NCBI GenBank assembly: GCA_019694465.1
Contig: JAIBBV010000034.1
Location: 1-41,256, forward strand
Direction: 5' to 3'
Length of the DNA: 41,256 nt
Source of the DNA: Oligoflexia bacterium
GTDB lineage: Bacteria > Bdellovibrionota_C > UBA2361 > JAFLCA01
The position numbers and the translations under genes were made by a program. Shown one piece after another: positions 1 through 8,306 of this stretch. Below the pieces are notes generated by a model, which was not told the DNA's origin, made no database searches, and worked only from the letters and a program-made list of their open reading frames with translations. Within the stretch, counting starts at the first letter, position 1. Each line of letters begins with the position of its first letter.

Positions 1-606
1 GCGAAAGCGTAGCCTATATTGCGAAAGCCTACTTCCTAAGTTCATATGCACCTTAAACATGCGGAAGGTGGATTCAGATGCATTTTTGCTGACTTGAACT
101 ACAGCCTTGGAATTAGCCCAAGCCATTACGCCAGGTTGGGGTTGGTCAAACTGTTCTATTCCATTAACTCTAATAGTGGACCCAGTATTAGGGTCGACCT
201 GGCGGAGCTCCTCGCTGCCCGAGAGTGGGTTTTTGACAAAGGCCATCAATCGAGATTTCTTAGAAATGTATAGAGTGTGTATCCCTTCAACATCCAGAGG
301 AACTTGAGAGTGCGCACCTGTACTCAGATTAACTTGAACTAGCTCATCGCTGCTTGATCCGGCCGTACGAGCGACAAGATATAAGGCGTTTTTTTGGCGG
401 GTAACGGCGGATGTGTTCAATGAGTCTACCTGGATCAAGTTGCCCACGAGCTGTGATGCGCCAGTCTCTGGGTCAAGGATGCGAAATTCGACACTGGCAT
501 CTGGAAGCACAGGCGTTACACAGGCCAGATTACTCTCCGCGTAAGCGATGTTTGGGCCTATCACCAATGATGCGAGAAAGAGGGACTTAATGGTGTTACT
601 TTTCAT
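1..606 (-). CDS. partial exported protein of unknown function
   Basis: The minus strand is open from an ATG at 606 to the left edge, so the C-terminus is missing. The protein begins MKSNTIKSLFLASLVIGPNI and continues to a typical AYA-type signal peptidase I site near residue 23, so it is probably secreted or periplasmic. The visible ~200 residues hold repeated patterns of the form LYLVARTAG, LYISKKSRLMAFV and RQVDPNTGST, which look like successive blades of a beta-propeller-type protein that reports values. No catalytic motif is recognised. The exported protein at 20542 has a similar general character, but I cannot show that the two are homologous. Real coding is supported by the uninterrupted frame and the clear signal peptide. 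Confidence 0.7.
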   Translation of the reverse strand, partial: MKSNTIKSLFLASLVIGPNIAYAESNLACVTPVLPDASVEFRILDPETGASQLVGNLIQVDSLNTSAVTRQKNALYLVARTAGSSSDELVQVNLSTGAHSQVPLDVEGIHTLYISKKSRLMAFVKNPLSGSEELRQVDPNTGSTIRVNGIEQFDQPQPGVMAWANSKAVVQVSKNASESTFRMFKVHMNLGSRLSQYRLRFR

Positions 607-719
607 GCTAGACTCGCTATTAAGTGTGGGTTTAATACCCACAGAATACGCTAACTGCTAGAGATACGCAAATAAATTGTGGGCTATTTAACCTACGGAA
701 AGCATTAGATATATATAAA

Positions 720-757
720 TAGGCTATTATCGTCATGATATTATAAATTATAGCCTA
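720..757. promoter_or_regulatory. dyad in AT-rich region upstream of the DUF6502 gene
   Basis: The 226-base gap between the divergent genes starting at 606 and 833 is very AT-rich. It contains the inverted repeat taggctat (720-727) and atagccta (750-757), separated by 22 bases. Its place upstream of an HTH-like gene makes an operator plausible, perhaps for autoregulation. No confident -35/-10 pair could be assigned, so this is only a candidate regulatory site. Confidence 0.3.
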
Positions 758-832
758 ACAGTAAAAACGTGTTACAATCACACGCAGAGTATGGTTGTTG
801 CAAATTGGCCTTGCTCGTGATCTTGTGGCGTT

Positions 833-1663
833 ATGTTTAATCGAGTCCTGCTGTTGAAACATTTGAGTAGCTTGCTGCGCCCTGTGGCGGCTCTCTGTGT
901 TCGATATGGGATTCGTGTGCAGGATATTATTGAAGCACTGAAATCAGCGCTGGTGCATGAGGCCACGCGTCAATTGAATAAAGAAGGGGAGAAAGTCACT
1001 GTCAGTAGGGTTGGTGTGATGACCGGGTTGCAGCGAAAGGAGGTGCTGCGGCTTCAGTCTGGCCAAGAACGGTCGCCAAGTCAGCACGATCTAGTCGCCA
1101 AGGTATTGGGGCAGTGGCAGTTTGATAAGGAATTTGTCGCGACGGGAGGAAAACCCAGGATTTTGCCATTGGACGGTTCGAGCCGTAGTTTTTATGGGCT
1201 TGTTAAGAAGGTGAGTCAGGATCTGAATCCAGCGACAGTGCTTTTTGAGCTCGAGCGCTGCGGGTTGGTGCGGCGTACTCGTTCAGGAGTGCTTTTAATA
1301 TCGCCCACTTATGCATTGTCTGAGCGAGCAGAGGATGGCTTTGATATTCTCTCGGATGATTTGCGTTCTTTACTAGGTGTTGTTGAGCATAATCTAAGTG
1401 AGCCTGTCGGATTGTCGCATCTGCATGCGCGCACGATGTATGACAAGATTCGACCGGAGGGCATAGAGCGTATTAAGGAATGGTTGTTAAGGGAGGGGCA
1501 TGCGATGCATGATCGAGCGCGTGCCTTCCTTTCGCAGTATGACCAGGATGTTAATCCGGATCCGAACTTCAAAGGTCAGCCCGCCAAGGTATTTTTGGGG
1601 ACCTTTGGAGGTGTTGAAAACGAGGTTATTGCCGCCCCGGAGCGGGATGAGCAGGAGGAGTGA
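833..1663 (+). CDS. DUF6502 family protein (HTH-like)
   Basis: The protein has 276 aa. The N-terminus reads LLRPVAALCVRYGIRVQDII and is followed by SRVGVMTGLQRKEVLRLQSG. This matches the DUF6502 pattern of a short helical region followed by a helix-turn-helix-like segment with a conserved TGL.RKEV.RL core. The biological role of the family is not established; the HTH-like region suggests DNA binding. The remainder (about residues 120-276) is mixed alpha/beta with no catalytic motif. The stop lies 7 bases before the start of the lipoprotein gene at 1671, so the two are probably co-transcribed. DUF6502 followed by a carboxypeptidase-regulatory-like lipoprotein is a recurrent arrangement as far as I recall (from memory, unchecked). 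Confidence 0.75.
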   Translation: MFNRVLLLKHLSSLLRPVAALCVRYGIRVQDIIEALKSALVHEATRQLNKEGEKVTVSRVGVMTGLQRKEVLRLQSGQERSPSQHDLVAKVLGQWQFDKEFVATGGKPRILPLDGSSRSFYGLVKKVSQDLNPATVLFELERCGLVRRTRSGVLLISPTYALSERAEDGFDILSDDLRSLLGVVEHNLSEPVGLSHLHARTMYDKIRPEGIERIKEWLLREGHAMHDRARAFLSQYDQDVNPDPNFKGQPAKVFLGTFGGVENEVIAAPERDEQEE

Positions 1664-1670
1664 GGATAGC

Positions 1671-2585
1671 ATGCCAAGGTTAACTTCAAGGAAGATTATT
1701 CAAATTGGATTGTCTGCTCTGCTACTGGGCGTGTTATTTGGATGTGGTGGTGGCACGGTTAGCACTAGCAGGCCAAATTCCTCGATTAGCGGCAGTATTA
1801 AATCCAGTGCCGGGGCAGGGGTTGCAGGTGTTACTGTCACGAATCCTGAGTCTGGGGAGAGTGCGGTTAGTGATGGGGACGGCAATTTTACGTTGGGTGA
1901 GTTACCTACAGCATCTGGGCCGCTGACTTTATTGGTCGAGAAGGGGCAGCTTTCTGCTCAAGTCGATTTGGGCAATGCGCCATCGGAAGATGCTGAGATT
2001 GTTGTGGCGGTAGTGGTTGATACTGCAGCTAAGCAGGTGCAAAAGGCGACCGTAGATGTGCGTCCTCGACCTACTCCAACGGCGATTCCCGCTGCGACGA
2101 TTATTCCAATTGGTACTCCTACGCCGACCGCTAGTCCGACACCTACAGTTGTGCCTATTGAGCCCGTGGAAACTGTTAAACCAGTGGATACGCCTGAGGC
2201 GCGTCTGCCAATGCAAGGAAAGGTTGTGCTCCGAAGTGGGGCAGGGGCTACGGGGGTTTCACTGAGATTCTATGTTCCTGGTGGTGTTATTGATGTTGGA
2301 GTGGATGAGGCTGGAGGCTTTTCAACGCCGCCACTGCCTCGGTTTGGGAAGCTGAAGAAGGGTGTGCTCGTTACTTATAAAGGCGAGCAACGTTTAGTCA
2401 ATTTGGCGAAAACTTCACTGGGTAAGGTGCCGAAGAATGCTTTTGTTACGAAACTGAATTTGGAAGTTTCGGTTGCGAAGAAGGTGGCAGCCAATAACAG
2501 CCTTAGGATCAAGGTGCTATTATTGGAGTACACATTTGCCTCGGGACTAACGCCCTCAGTGCAGCTCGTCTTCGATGCTCTATAA
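1671..2585 (+). CDS. lipoprotein with carboxypeptidase-regulatory-like domain
   Basis: The protein has 304 aa. The longest open frame begins at 1500, but the ATG at 1671 is chosen because it is preceded by a GGAGGAG ribosome-binding site (about 1655-1661) and starts a clear lipoprotein signal, MPRLTSRKIIQIGL then LLLGVLFGC. The lipobox cysteine is residue 25 and is followed by GGG. Residues ~40-110 (SISGSIKSSAGAGVAGVTVT, DGDGNFTLGELP) resemble a carboxypeptidase regulatory-like or transthyretin-like beta-sandwich. A Pro/Thr-rich linker (~130-170) leads to a second similar region (MQGKVVLRSGAGATGVSLRF). It is probably membrane-anchored and may be structural or adhesive. It is the second gene of a pair with the DUF6502 gene. 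Confidence 0.75.
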   Translation: MPRLTSRKIIQIGLSALLLGVLFGCGGGTVSTSRPNSSISGSIKSSAGAGVAGVTVTNPESGESAVSDGDGNFTLGELPTASGPLTLLVEKGQLSAQVDLGNAPSEDAEIVVAVVVDTAAKQVQKATVDVRPRPTPTAIPAATIIPIGTPTPTASPTPTVVPIEPVETVKPVDTPEARLPMQGKVVLRSGAGATGVSLRFYVPGGVIDVGVDEAGGFSTPPLPRFGKLKKGVLVTYKGEQRLVNLAKTSLGKVPKNAFVTKLNLEVSVAKKVAANNSLRIKVLLLEYTFASGLTPSVQLVFDAL

Positions 2586-2604
2586 AAGGTAGCAGCTACC
2601 TTTT
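2584..2604. repeat. REP-like hairpin, copy 1 (perfect palindrome)
   Basis: The segment aaaaggtag-cag-ctacctttt forms a perfect 9-bp stem around a 3-base loop (a tenth C-G pair is possible). It overlaps the stop codon of the lipoprotein gene and may also act as its terminator. It shares the core aaaaggtagcag with the repeats at 3741 and 4149 and lies 66 bases before the RAYT-type transposase gene. Such hairpins are the usual partners of REP-associated transposases. Confidence 0.7.
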
Positions 2605-2669
2605 GGCGCAACACTGTTCCTGTCCTTCCGATTGGCTACTAGTACGTTTTAGTAGCGCTTGAGTTTGGT

Positions 2670-3623
2670 ATGGGAAATCCAATCAGAAATACTGACCCGT
2701 CATTGATTCATTTGATAACTCTTAGGACAGAGGGCGCGTGTCTTTGGCTGGTGCCATCTACTGAACTTAATCAAATGATTCTTGGTGTTTTGGCAAGATA
2801 TCAGGAGATGTTTGGTGTTGTAATTCATGCTTATACCTTCCTCTCCAATCATCCTCATTTACTACTGCGGGCGCCACGAGGGAATCTCGATGAGTTTATG
2901 GAGAATGTTGCCCGTGAGATTGCACGCCGGGCTAACTATCACAGTGGAAGGAAAGGGAAGTTCTGGAGTCGACGATACTCCGACCAAATTGTCCTCAGTG
3001 AGGAGGGGGCATTGGAGGCATTTCTGTATGTGACCACTAATTCCACACGGCATGGGCTTGTTAAACACTGCAAGGACTGGCCAGGAGTTTGTTCTTATAA
3101 TCAATGCCTAGATGGACAGGATCGTGAGTGTGTATTTATTCACTACTCAAAGCGGGATTACATTGGTTCCGGAAATTTTGTTCGCAGTAAGCATATCTTG
3201 AAGTTAGCCCCACTTCCGCAGCATGCCGGTTTGTCCCAGGGCGAACGAGCAGTAATTCTGAAAAAGTTGATAGATGAGCGTTGCCAGTTCTATGTCGCCA
3301 AGCGGAATGCCGCCGGTGAAGGGTTCCTGGGGGTTGCAGGGATCCTAAAGCAGCGCTTGGGTGGCGCCGCTATGACTACCGCAAATAGCCCAAGGCCAAC
3401 ATGTTATAAGGATACCCTTGAGAGAATGAGAGAATTTAGGCGGCAAGCACGAGAGCGAAGATGTCGACACAGAGAAGCATCTATCCGATTTCGCTTCGGA
3501 GATTATTCAGTTCAATTCCCACCTTTTAGTTACAAGCCACCAAGTCATCGTCGCCCACGCGACTCTGATCTTCAACAATTGGGGCTATGCCTCTCGCAAA
3601 CGAGAACTCAAGCTGTAGGGTAG
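2670..3623 (+). CDS. RAYT-type HUH/Y1 transposase (IS200-like domain)
   Basis: The protein has 317 aa. The core (residues ~10-145) has the Y1 transposase layout: a beta strand HLITLRTEG, then IHAYTFLSNHPHLLLRAP carrying the His-x-His metal motif (HPH at 61-63), then GKFWSRRYSD (~96-105), then YVTTNSTRHGLV, in which Tyr120 takes the catalytic position of the family's Y...NPVRAGLV motif. The C-terminal ~100 residues are basic (RRQARERRCRHREASIRFRF) and may bind DNA. In RAYTs this domain recognises and processes REP hairpins in single-stranded DNA. Related hairpins lie just upstream (2584) and downstream (3741, 4149). The gene appears intact. Confidence 0.8.
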   Translation: MGNPIRNTDPSLIHLITLRTEGACLWLVPSTELNQMILGVLARYQEMFGVVIHAYTFLSNHPHLLLRAPRGNLDEFMENVAREIARRANYHSGRKGKFWSRRYSDQIVLSEEGALEAFLYVTTNSTRHGLVKHCKDWPGVCSYNQCLDGQDRECVFIHYSKRDYIGSGNFVRSKHILKLAPLPQHAGLSQGERAVILKKLIDERCQFYVAKRNAAGEGFLGVAGILKQRLGGAAMTTANSPRPTCYKDTLERMREFRRQARERRCRHREASIRFRFGDYSVQFPPFSYKPPSHRRPRDSDLQQLGLCLSQTRTQAVG

Positions 3624-3740
3624 GAGTAGTGTATCTAAACGGGTCTACCGGTATAGGTAGATCAGCAACTTACCTGTGGTAGCTAAGAGTCTATTTGCAA
3701 GACAGCGTTAGTTCAAAGTTGCTAAGACATATTCGAAGAG

Positions 3741-3761
3741 AAAAGGTAGCAGGTACTTTTT
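3741..3761. repeat. REP-like hairpin, copy 2
   Basis: The 19-base sequence aaggtagcaggtacttttt (3743-3761), preceded by two more A residues, is an imperfect palindrome: aaaag pairs with ctttt and the interior is bulged. It is identical over 19 bases to copy 3 at 4149-4167 and shares its left arm with copy 1 at 2584. It lies between the transposase gene and the DUF6899-like gene. The rest of the 3624-3767 gap shows only a weak tctacc/ggtaga dyad. Confidence 0.7.
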
Positions 3762-3767
3762 CCTAGT

Positions 3768-4034
3768 CTAGATGTCTCCATCGCTCGCAATCTTTTCGTC
3801 TTCGTAGGGTGCTGTTTTTCGTCTATAGAGTTCAAGTGCAGCACAGTTAAGTACTCCGATGGCTTCATTATGGTCAGCGTAACGCATAGAAGGTCCGTAA
3901 ACCTTCTGTAGTAGCAGGGATATCACAAAATTGAGGTGTCCTGGGCGAGATGTGCGGTCTGTCGGTATAAGACGGGCAATCTCCTCTATTGCCTCAATAT
4001 ACTGACCTCGTTCTGTGCTCTTAATGTATGGCAT
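3768..4034 (-). CDS. DUF6899-like small protein
   Basis: The protein has 88 aa. It begins MPYIKSTERGQYIEAIEEIA and contains RPGHLNFVISLLLQKVYG, MRYADHNEAIGVLNCAALEL and YRRKTAPYEDEKIASDGDI. This pattern matches a widespread family of ~90-aa proteins of unknown function that I recall as DUF6899, found in bacteria, archaea and phages. GGTGAG lies just before the ATG as a ribosome-binding site. No catalytic residues are assigned. The gene is bracketed by hairpin copies 2 and 3, so it may travel as cargo of the adjacent RAYT element. That link is inference. Confidence 0.75.
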   Translation of the reverse strand: MPYIKSTERGQYIEAIEEIARLIPTDRTSRPGHLNFVISLLLQKVYGPSMRYADHNEAIGVLNCAALELYRRKTAPYEDEKIASDGDI

Positions 4035-4148
4035 AACTCACCATATTTCTTATGTGCTCTAGTTTATTTAAAATGGCTCAAATTTTGTAATTCTGGCTGC
4101 ACCATAGCACTGATTATGGCTGCCCCGTAAGCCTACCAAGGATATGAC

Positions 4149-4167
4149 AAGGTAGCAGGTACTTTTT
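4149..4167. repeat. REP-like hairpin, copy 3
   Basis: The sequence aaggtagcaggtacttttt repeats copy 2 exactly and in the same orientation, 406 bases downstream. Together they flank the DUF6899-like gene. The rest of the 302-base gap 4035-4336 shows nothing else that I can call. Confidence 0.7.
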
Positions 4168-4336
4168 AGGGGGCATTTGACTGAGAATAACGTTCGGATA
4201 TAATTATGGACGGCGTAGGTGTGCTTAGCCATTCGCTCTTTTCCTTAGTTGTCCAGACTTTTCTACAGTCCGCTGCAGTCCCTAAGATTGCGCCGCTAAG
4301 CATGGGGTGTGTTTATTAGTGGTATAGGTATCCAAG

Positions 4337-5965
4337 ATGTATCGTCCCGCTGATCCTTCCGGTGATCCTGAAAGAAAACAAGCTGACTTAACTGATGGCC
4401 ATCCTCACGCCTTAGACGGCATAGAGGCTCAACGTTTTGAGCTCCTCGCAAGTACTCTCGGTCGTCGCCAGCTCGAAGCTGAGTTTCTCCACCAGGTTGG
4501 AGCAGAAACTCACAAATTGATGGAGCTCCTGAGAGCAGGCCGGATGGAGCGCTTTGACGGCCATCAAGCCCGACTCGGATTGGAAATGGAAATGCATCTC
4601 GCCGATGCACAAACTGGTCGGCCGGCGGGCAAGAATAAGGCCGTTCTTGCGGAACTGTGTCAGCTGTCCGGATCCCAAGATCACCCTTTCCCAGATCCTA
4701 AAGCCTGGACTTGCGAACTTGCCAAATGGCAGATGGAGTGCAGGACCGGAGTTGCAAATTGCGCTGGGTAAAGTCTGTCAGCCTATGAACAGGAACTTTT
4801 AAGGCGCCTAGAAGATGCCCGCAGTGTAGCTGGCCGCCACGGCGCAATCGTGGTGCCAATTAGCTATTTACCGTCCATCACGCAAAGCGACATGAGCGAG
4901 GATGGGCTCTCTGATACACACGATAGGTACCTGCGAGCAAATGGCTTTGCTCATGCACTGCGACACGCTCGCACAATCCACGGTGAGACATTTCCAGTAT
5001 TCGTCAGTGGACGCAACGGGGCTGGCGGAGTCGCATACGAAACTGATTCAATTGTAACTGCTGGTACAATTTGTTCGTTGCAGCCGCACTTGCAGGTGAG
5101 CGCTGAACGCTTTGTAGATATGTTCAATGTCTCTCAGGCTATAACTGGCTATGTGCTTGCTCCAGCAACTGGGTCGCCAAGAGTTATGGGCCTTGGTGGA
5201 TGGAAAGAAAGTCGAATAGCACTTTTCGAACAAGCCTGGGATCCCTCACGCGTGTTCTTCGGCAATCACTACATTAGTGCTGCAATTGATCCTTTCATTT
5301 TGAATGTTACAGCCGACTTACATCCAATGTTTGTTCAGTTGCAAGACGCCAGTGGTGGCTCAGGAGTACTCTCGAGATTTCCAAATCTGATGCGCCACAA
5401 TGGTACTATCCACCGTTGGAATAGGCCGATTCTCGGCGACAATGCACAGGGTGAACCGCATTTGCGAGTTGAGCACAGGGCTCTCCCCGTAGTGCCTGCA
5501 GCAATCGATAACGTCTCGAATGCCGCGTTCTTTTGGGGCCTGGCCTATGGAATGCATATTAGGTTTGGTGGTGATATCACCAAGGCTATGCCGTTCGAAC
5601 ACGCTAAGGCTAACTTCTATGAAGCGGCCAAACATGGACTTGAAGCCGAACTTTACTTTCCCGGTGAAGACAAGCGCCACACCATGGCTGCCAAGCTCGA
5701 TTGGCTAATGGAAATCGCTCACCTGGGACTCGAGACCTTGGGAGTCGATGCAGCCGATCGTGAAAAATATCTTGGCAATATCGCTGCGCGTATTAAAGCT
5801 GGCGTTACCGAGGCGGACTGGATGGAGTCAGTGCTGCAAACTTCTCCAAATGTGAGAGTGTCGCCAGAAGTGATGGGCGCGCTAACACGGCAAATAGCCC
5901 GTGCCAGCGCCTTAAATATGCCTGTGCATGAGAGAGCTGAACGCTTTAGGGAATTGGCAGATTAA
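4337..5965 (+). pseudogene. glutamate-cysteine-ligase-like (GCS2-type) gene, interrupted
   Basis: Two ORFs in the same frame, 4337-4771 and ~4772-5965, read as one gene broken by a TAA at 4769-4771. The upstream part carries LGLEMEMHLADAQTGRPAG, the glutamate-binding N-terminal motif of GCS2/YbdK-like ligases. The downstream part carries the later conserved block VEHRALPVVPAAIDNVSNAA and FFWGLAYG. After the stop the frame continues SLSAYEQELLRRLEDARS and GAIVVPISYLPSI, as expected inside the family. The segment 4739-4768 reads unconvincingly in this frame (CRTGVANCAG); the +1 frame gives GPELQIALGKV, so a pair of compensating indels may explain the break better than one nonsense mutation. A sequencing error or translation as two pieces from the GTG at 4850 cannot be excluded. 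The family makes gamma-glutamyl or related amide bonds. Confidence 0.6.
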
Positions 5966-6046
5966 GCCCTTTTTGCCTAAGCCCCTAACAGATCTGCCTG
6001 AGGCAAACTTAACGGACTCGTATTGCGAGTATGTCTACAAGTCATT

Positions 6047-6074
6047 TCAAAAATGGGCCCCTGCCCATTTTTGA
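6047..6074. repeat. 12-bp perfect palindrome
   Basis: The arm tcaaaaatgggc (6047-6058) and its exact reverse complement gcccatttttga (6063-6074) surround the loop ccct. It lies in the 286-base gap between the convergent GCS2-like pseudogene and the membrane protein ending at 6252. A nearby ggcagggggcc (about 6089-6099) could pair with part of the same stem, so alternative folds are possible. It may be a bidirectional terminator or part of a palindromic mobile repeat. Confidence 0.6.
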
Positions 6075-6161
6075 ATCGCTCCGATCTCGGCAGGGGGCCA
6101 AAGTGCCCATGCCGAGCCTCGCTACAATCGCCTTCGGCGTTTGCCGCGCTATCCTTGGCGC

Positions 6162-6194
6162 GACTAGAAGCTATTTTTGAAATAGCTTCTAGTC
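6162..6194. repeat. 15-bp perfect palindrome
   Basis: The arm gactagaagctattt (6162-6176) and its exact reverse complement aaatagcttctagtc (6180-6194) surround the loop ttg. With the palindrome at 6047 it makes the convergent gap highly structured, and both share an atttttga core. The stem is longer than most intrinsic terminators and has no U-tract outside it, so a MITE-like or REP-like element is a reasonable alternative. Confidence 0.6.
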
Positions 6195-6251
6195 AATCTG
6201 CCTAACTTTGCGAGACATTCGTGAGACAGCCACATCGAGTATCCATCCTCA

Positions 6252-8306
6252 TCAAGTGCGAGACCATTGACATGCCCATTGCGCATTCAAAAACCGCACT
6301 GGCTGACCTTGCTCGTTGGTGACATCAAAAAATGGCACTTTAACCTTTAGTTCCTCTGGTATTATTGCCAAAGGACGTTCCTGTTGCTCCTCAATATAGG
6401 TTATGCCTGCTTCCTTGATCCGTCTGCACAGTGTCTGTAATTCGCGAGAATTGTAAATTGCGTAGCTGCGCCGAAAGCGACGCAAACTATCTACTAAGTC
6501 CTCACTAGCCAGCGCTGGTCCCCGGGGTGCTTCGCCTTGACGCATGAATACTTTTCGTCCTGCCAATAGTATCGGAAAAGAGTGTTCCGTTAGGAAAACA
6601 TCGCCCGCAGAACTGTTTGTGCGAATCGCCTGAATCGTGGGTGTTGGATATCGCGAATAGAAAATAATGGGAGTGGTAGATAGTAGAGCGGTATTTTCCA
6701 TTAGACCAGCTGCGCTCAAAGGCAGCACTAGCAATAAAACAACCAGGCGCCGCAAGTTCGAGCCAGTAGAGGCGAGATGCCAAAGCGCCAAGCCACAACA
6801 AAGATCAACCACCAAGTTCATCGGGCGTAGCCATTTGTGGTTGTCATAAATCGATATTGGTGACAATTGAACTAGGTTGATTAGGGCAAAGCTAGTGATT
6901 AAAAAGATTACAATCGGCGTGAAAACACTTGCCCCAGCAATGCCCAACTTGCGATCGCTGCCGCCTACGCCTTCAGTCGTATCGCTGACCCGCCTTAACA
7001 ACATAAGTCCAACCACTAGCACTACTAATTTAACGCCATAGCCATAGATCCAGTAAAAAATCGTGTTGTTCAAAGAAAAAGTAGTTGGCTCACTCCATGT
7101 TGCAAAATTCAGATTGATGCTCGGGAATTGCCCCAGCAAATCTTGTCGATACCATTCATTTTGGCTCAGGCGACTGTAATGCTTGAGCAGCAGTGCACAC
7201 ACAGGTAAAAAACCTAGTAACATGTTAGCTGCCGATTTTCGTCTATGGCGATCAAAAAGCACAATTCCACTTAGCGTGGCTCCCAGTGCTACCGTGATGA
7301 ATAAATGCCAATCTGCAAGAAGTCCGAATGCCGCTCCCACAAAAAGACACGTAGCTCGAGACAGTGCTTGGAGTGACAAGATAAAGGCGAGTCCGATCAA
7401 TATAGCGCAGCACCCAATAATGAGCTGCCTCTCAGCAATAAAATAAAACAGATTAAACATATTCCCGTTATAGCTGTGGCTCCAGTTTGAGGAAAAACCA
7501 GCTAAATATGGGTCGTTAGTGAAGGATAGGGCGTACTCGAAGAGGCCAATTACGGAACGATGGCCCTCGGACAGTTCTAAAAAGTGAAAGCTGCTCGAAG
7601 TTAAAGTTAACCCAATAGCAAATAGTCCGGCGATCTTTGATCCAAACCACTCTTCAGCGCAGCCGATAATAGCCAACAAGAGCATGGCAAAATTCACAAT
7701 GCTGACAAAGTTCATGCTGCCAACCAAATCGAGACCTAACGCAGCGTATACTGCCGTGTGCAGCATAGGCATGAAATGATAGGCCAGTGGTACACCAGAA
7801 AAAGCAGGAATCTGGGGCGGAAAATTGTTACCGAAGACGAAAGATTGAATGAGCTGAGCCTGGTAACCAAAATCCCAATACACAGGGCTGGTATAGATAG
7901 AGCCGTCGTGTATCGCCAGATGTGGCGTGAAAATAATGCTGGATATTTTAACCGCTGAAATGAAGGCTATTGCCTCGCTAAAATAGTTTGCAGGCTTCAT
8001 CTGCTGTACACAGCGAAGGGAGCCAGTGCCTCTTTGGCTTAGATAGATTGCTCCAATTATTGCCAGGATCAGAATAGTTAGCGAGCTAACGTAGAGCGGG
8101 TGCTCTAGCGAGGATGTGAATGCACAGCTTAGGTAGTAAACTAGTGTTGTTGATGCAATTTGACCAAAAAGCCAACAGCTGCACCCAACTAACAGTTTAG
8201 AGCGAAACTGTAGTCGCGATTTGACAAGGTAGTAGACAAAAAAAGTGGGTGAGAGTTCAAAAAGTAGGCACAGTATAAAAGTGGCTTCGCTAGGAAGTGC
8301 TTTCAT
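6252..8306 (-). CDS. polytopic membrane protein, GT-C-like
   Basis: The protein has 684 aa and about a dozen hydrophobic helices covering residues ~1-540, followed by a soluble C-terminal tail (~560-684). After the first helices a periplasmic-type loop reads SPVYWDFGYQAQLIQSFVFG and GVPLAYHFMPMLHTAVYAAL. This resembles the large polytopic GT-C/DUF2298-like membrane glycosyltransferase relatives that act on lipid-linked sugars, but I see no definitive catalytic Asp/Glu motif. Its ATG overlaps the stop of the M20 peptidase gene by four bases (ATGA, 8303-8306), so translation is probably coupled and the two form an operon. Assignment to GT-C is tentative; the membrane topology is certain. Confidence 0.75.
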   Translation of the reverse strand: MKALPSEATFILCLLFELSPTFFVYYLVKSRLQFRSKLLVGCSCWLFGQIASTTLVYYLSCAFTSSLEHPLYVSSLTILILAIIGAIYLSQRGTGSLRCVQQMKPANYFSEAIAFISAVKISSIIFTPHLAIHDGSIYTSPVYWDFGYQAQLIQSFVFGNNFPPQIPAFSGVPLAYHFMPMLHTAVYAALGLDLVGSMNFVSIVNFAMLLLAIIGCAEEWFGSKIAGLFAIGLTLTSSSFHFLELSEGHRSVIGLFEYALSFTNDPYLAGFSSNWSHSYNGNMFNLFYFIAERQLIIGCCAILIGLAFILSLQALSRATCLFVGAAFGLLADWHLFITVALGATLSGIVLFDRHRRKSAANMLLGFLPVCALLLKHYSRLSQNEWYRQDLLGQFPSINLNFATWSEPTTFSLNNTIFYWIYGYGVKLVVLVVGLMLLRRVSDTTEGVGGSDRKLGIAGASVFTPIVIFLITSFALINLVQLSPISIYDNHKWLRPMNLVVDLCCGLALWHLASTGSNLRRLVVLLLVLPLSAAGLMENTALLSTTPIIFYSRYPTPTIQAIRTNSSAGDVFLTEHSFPILLAGRKVFMRQGEAPRGPALASEDLVDSLRRFRRSYAIYNSRELQTLCRRIKEAGITYIEEQQERPLAIIPEELKVKVPFFDVTNEQGQPVRFLNAQWACQWSRT

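Noticed and set aside
46..307. Two plus-strand frames at the left edge
   Set aside because: They lie opposite the partial exported protein, whose frame has a signal peptide and is uninterrupted.
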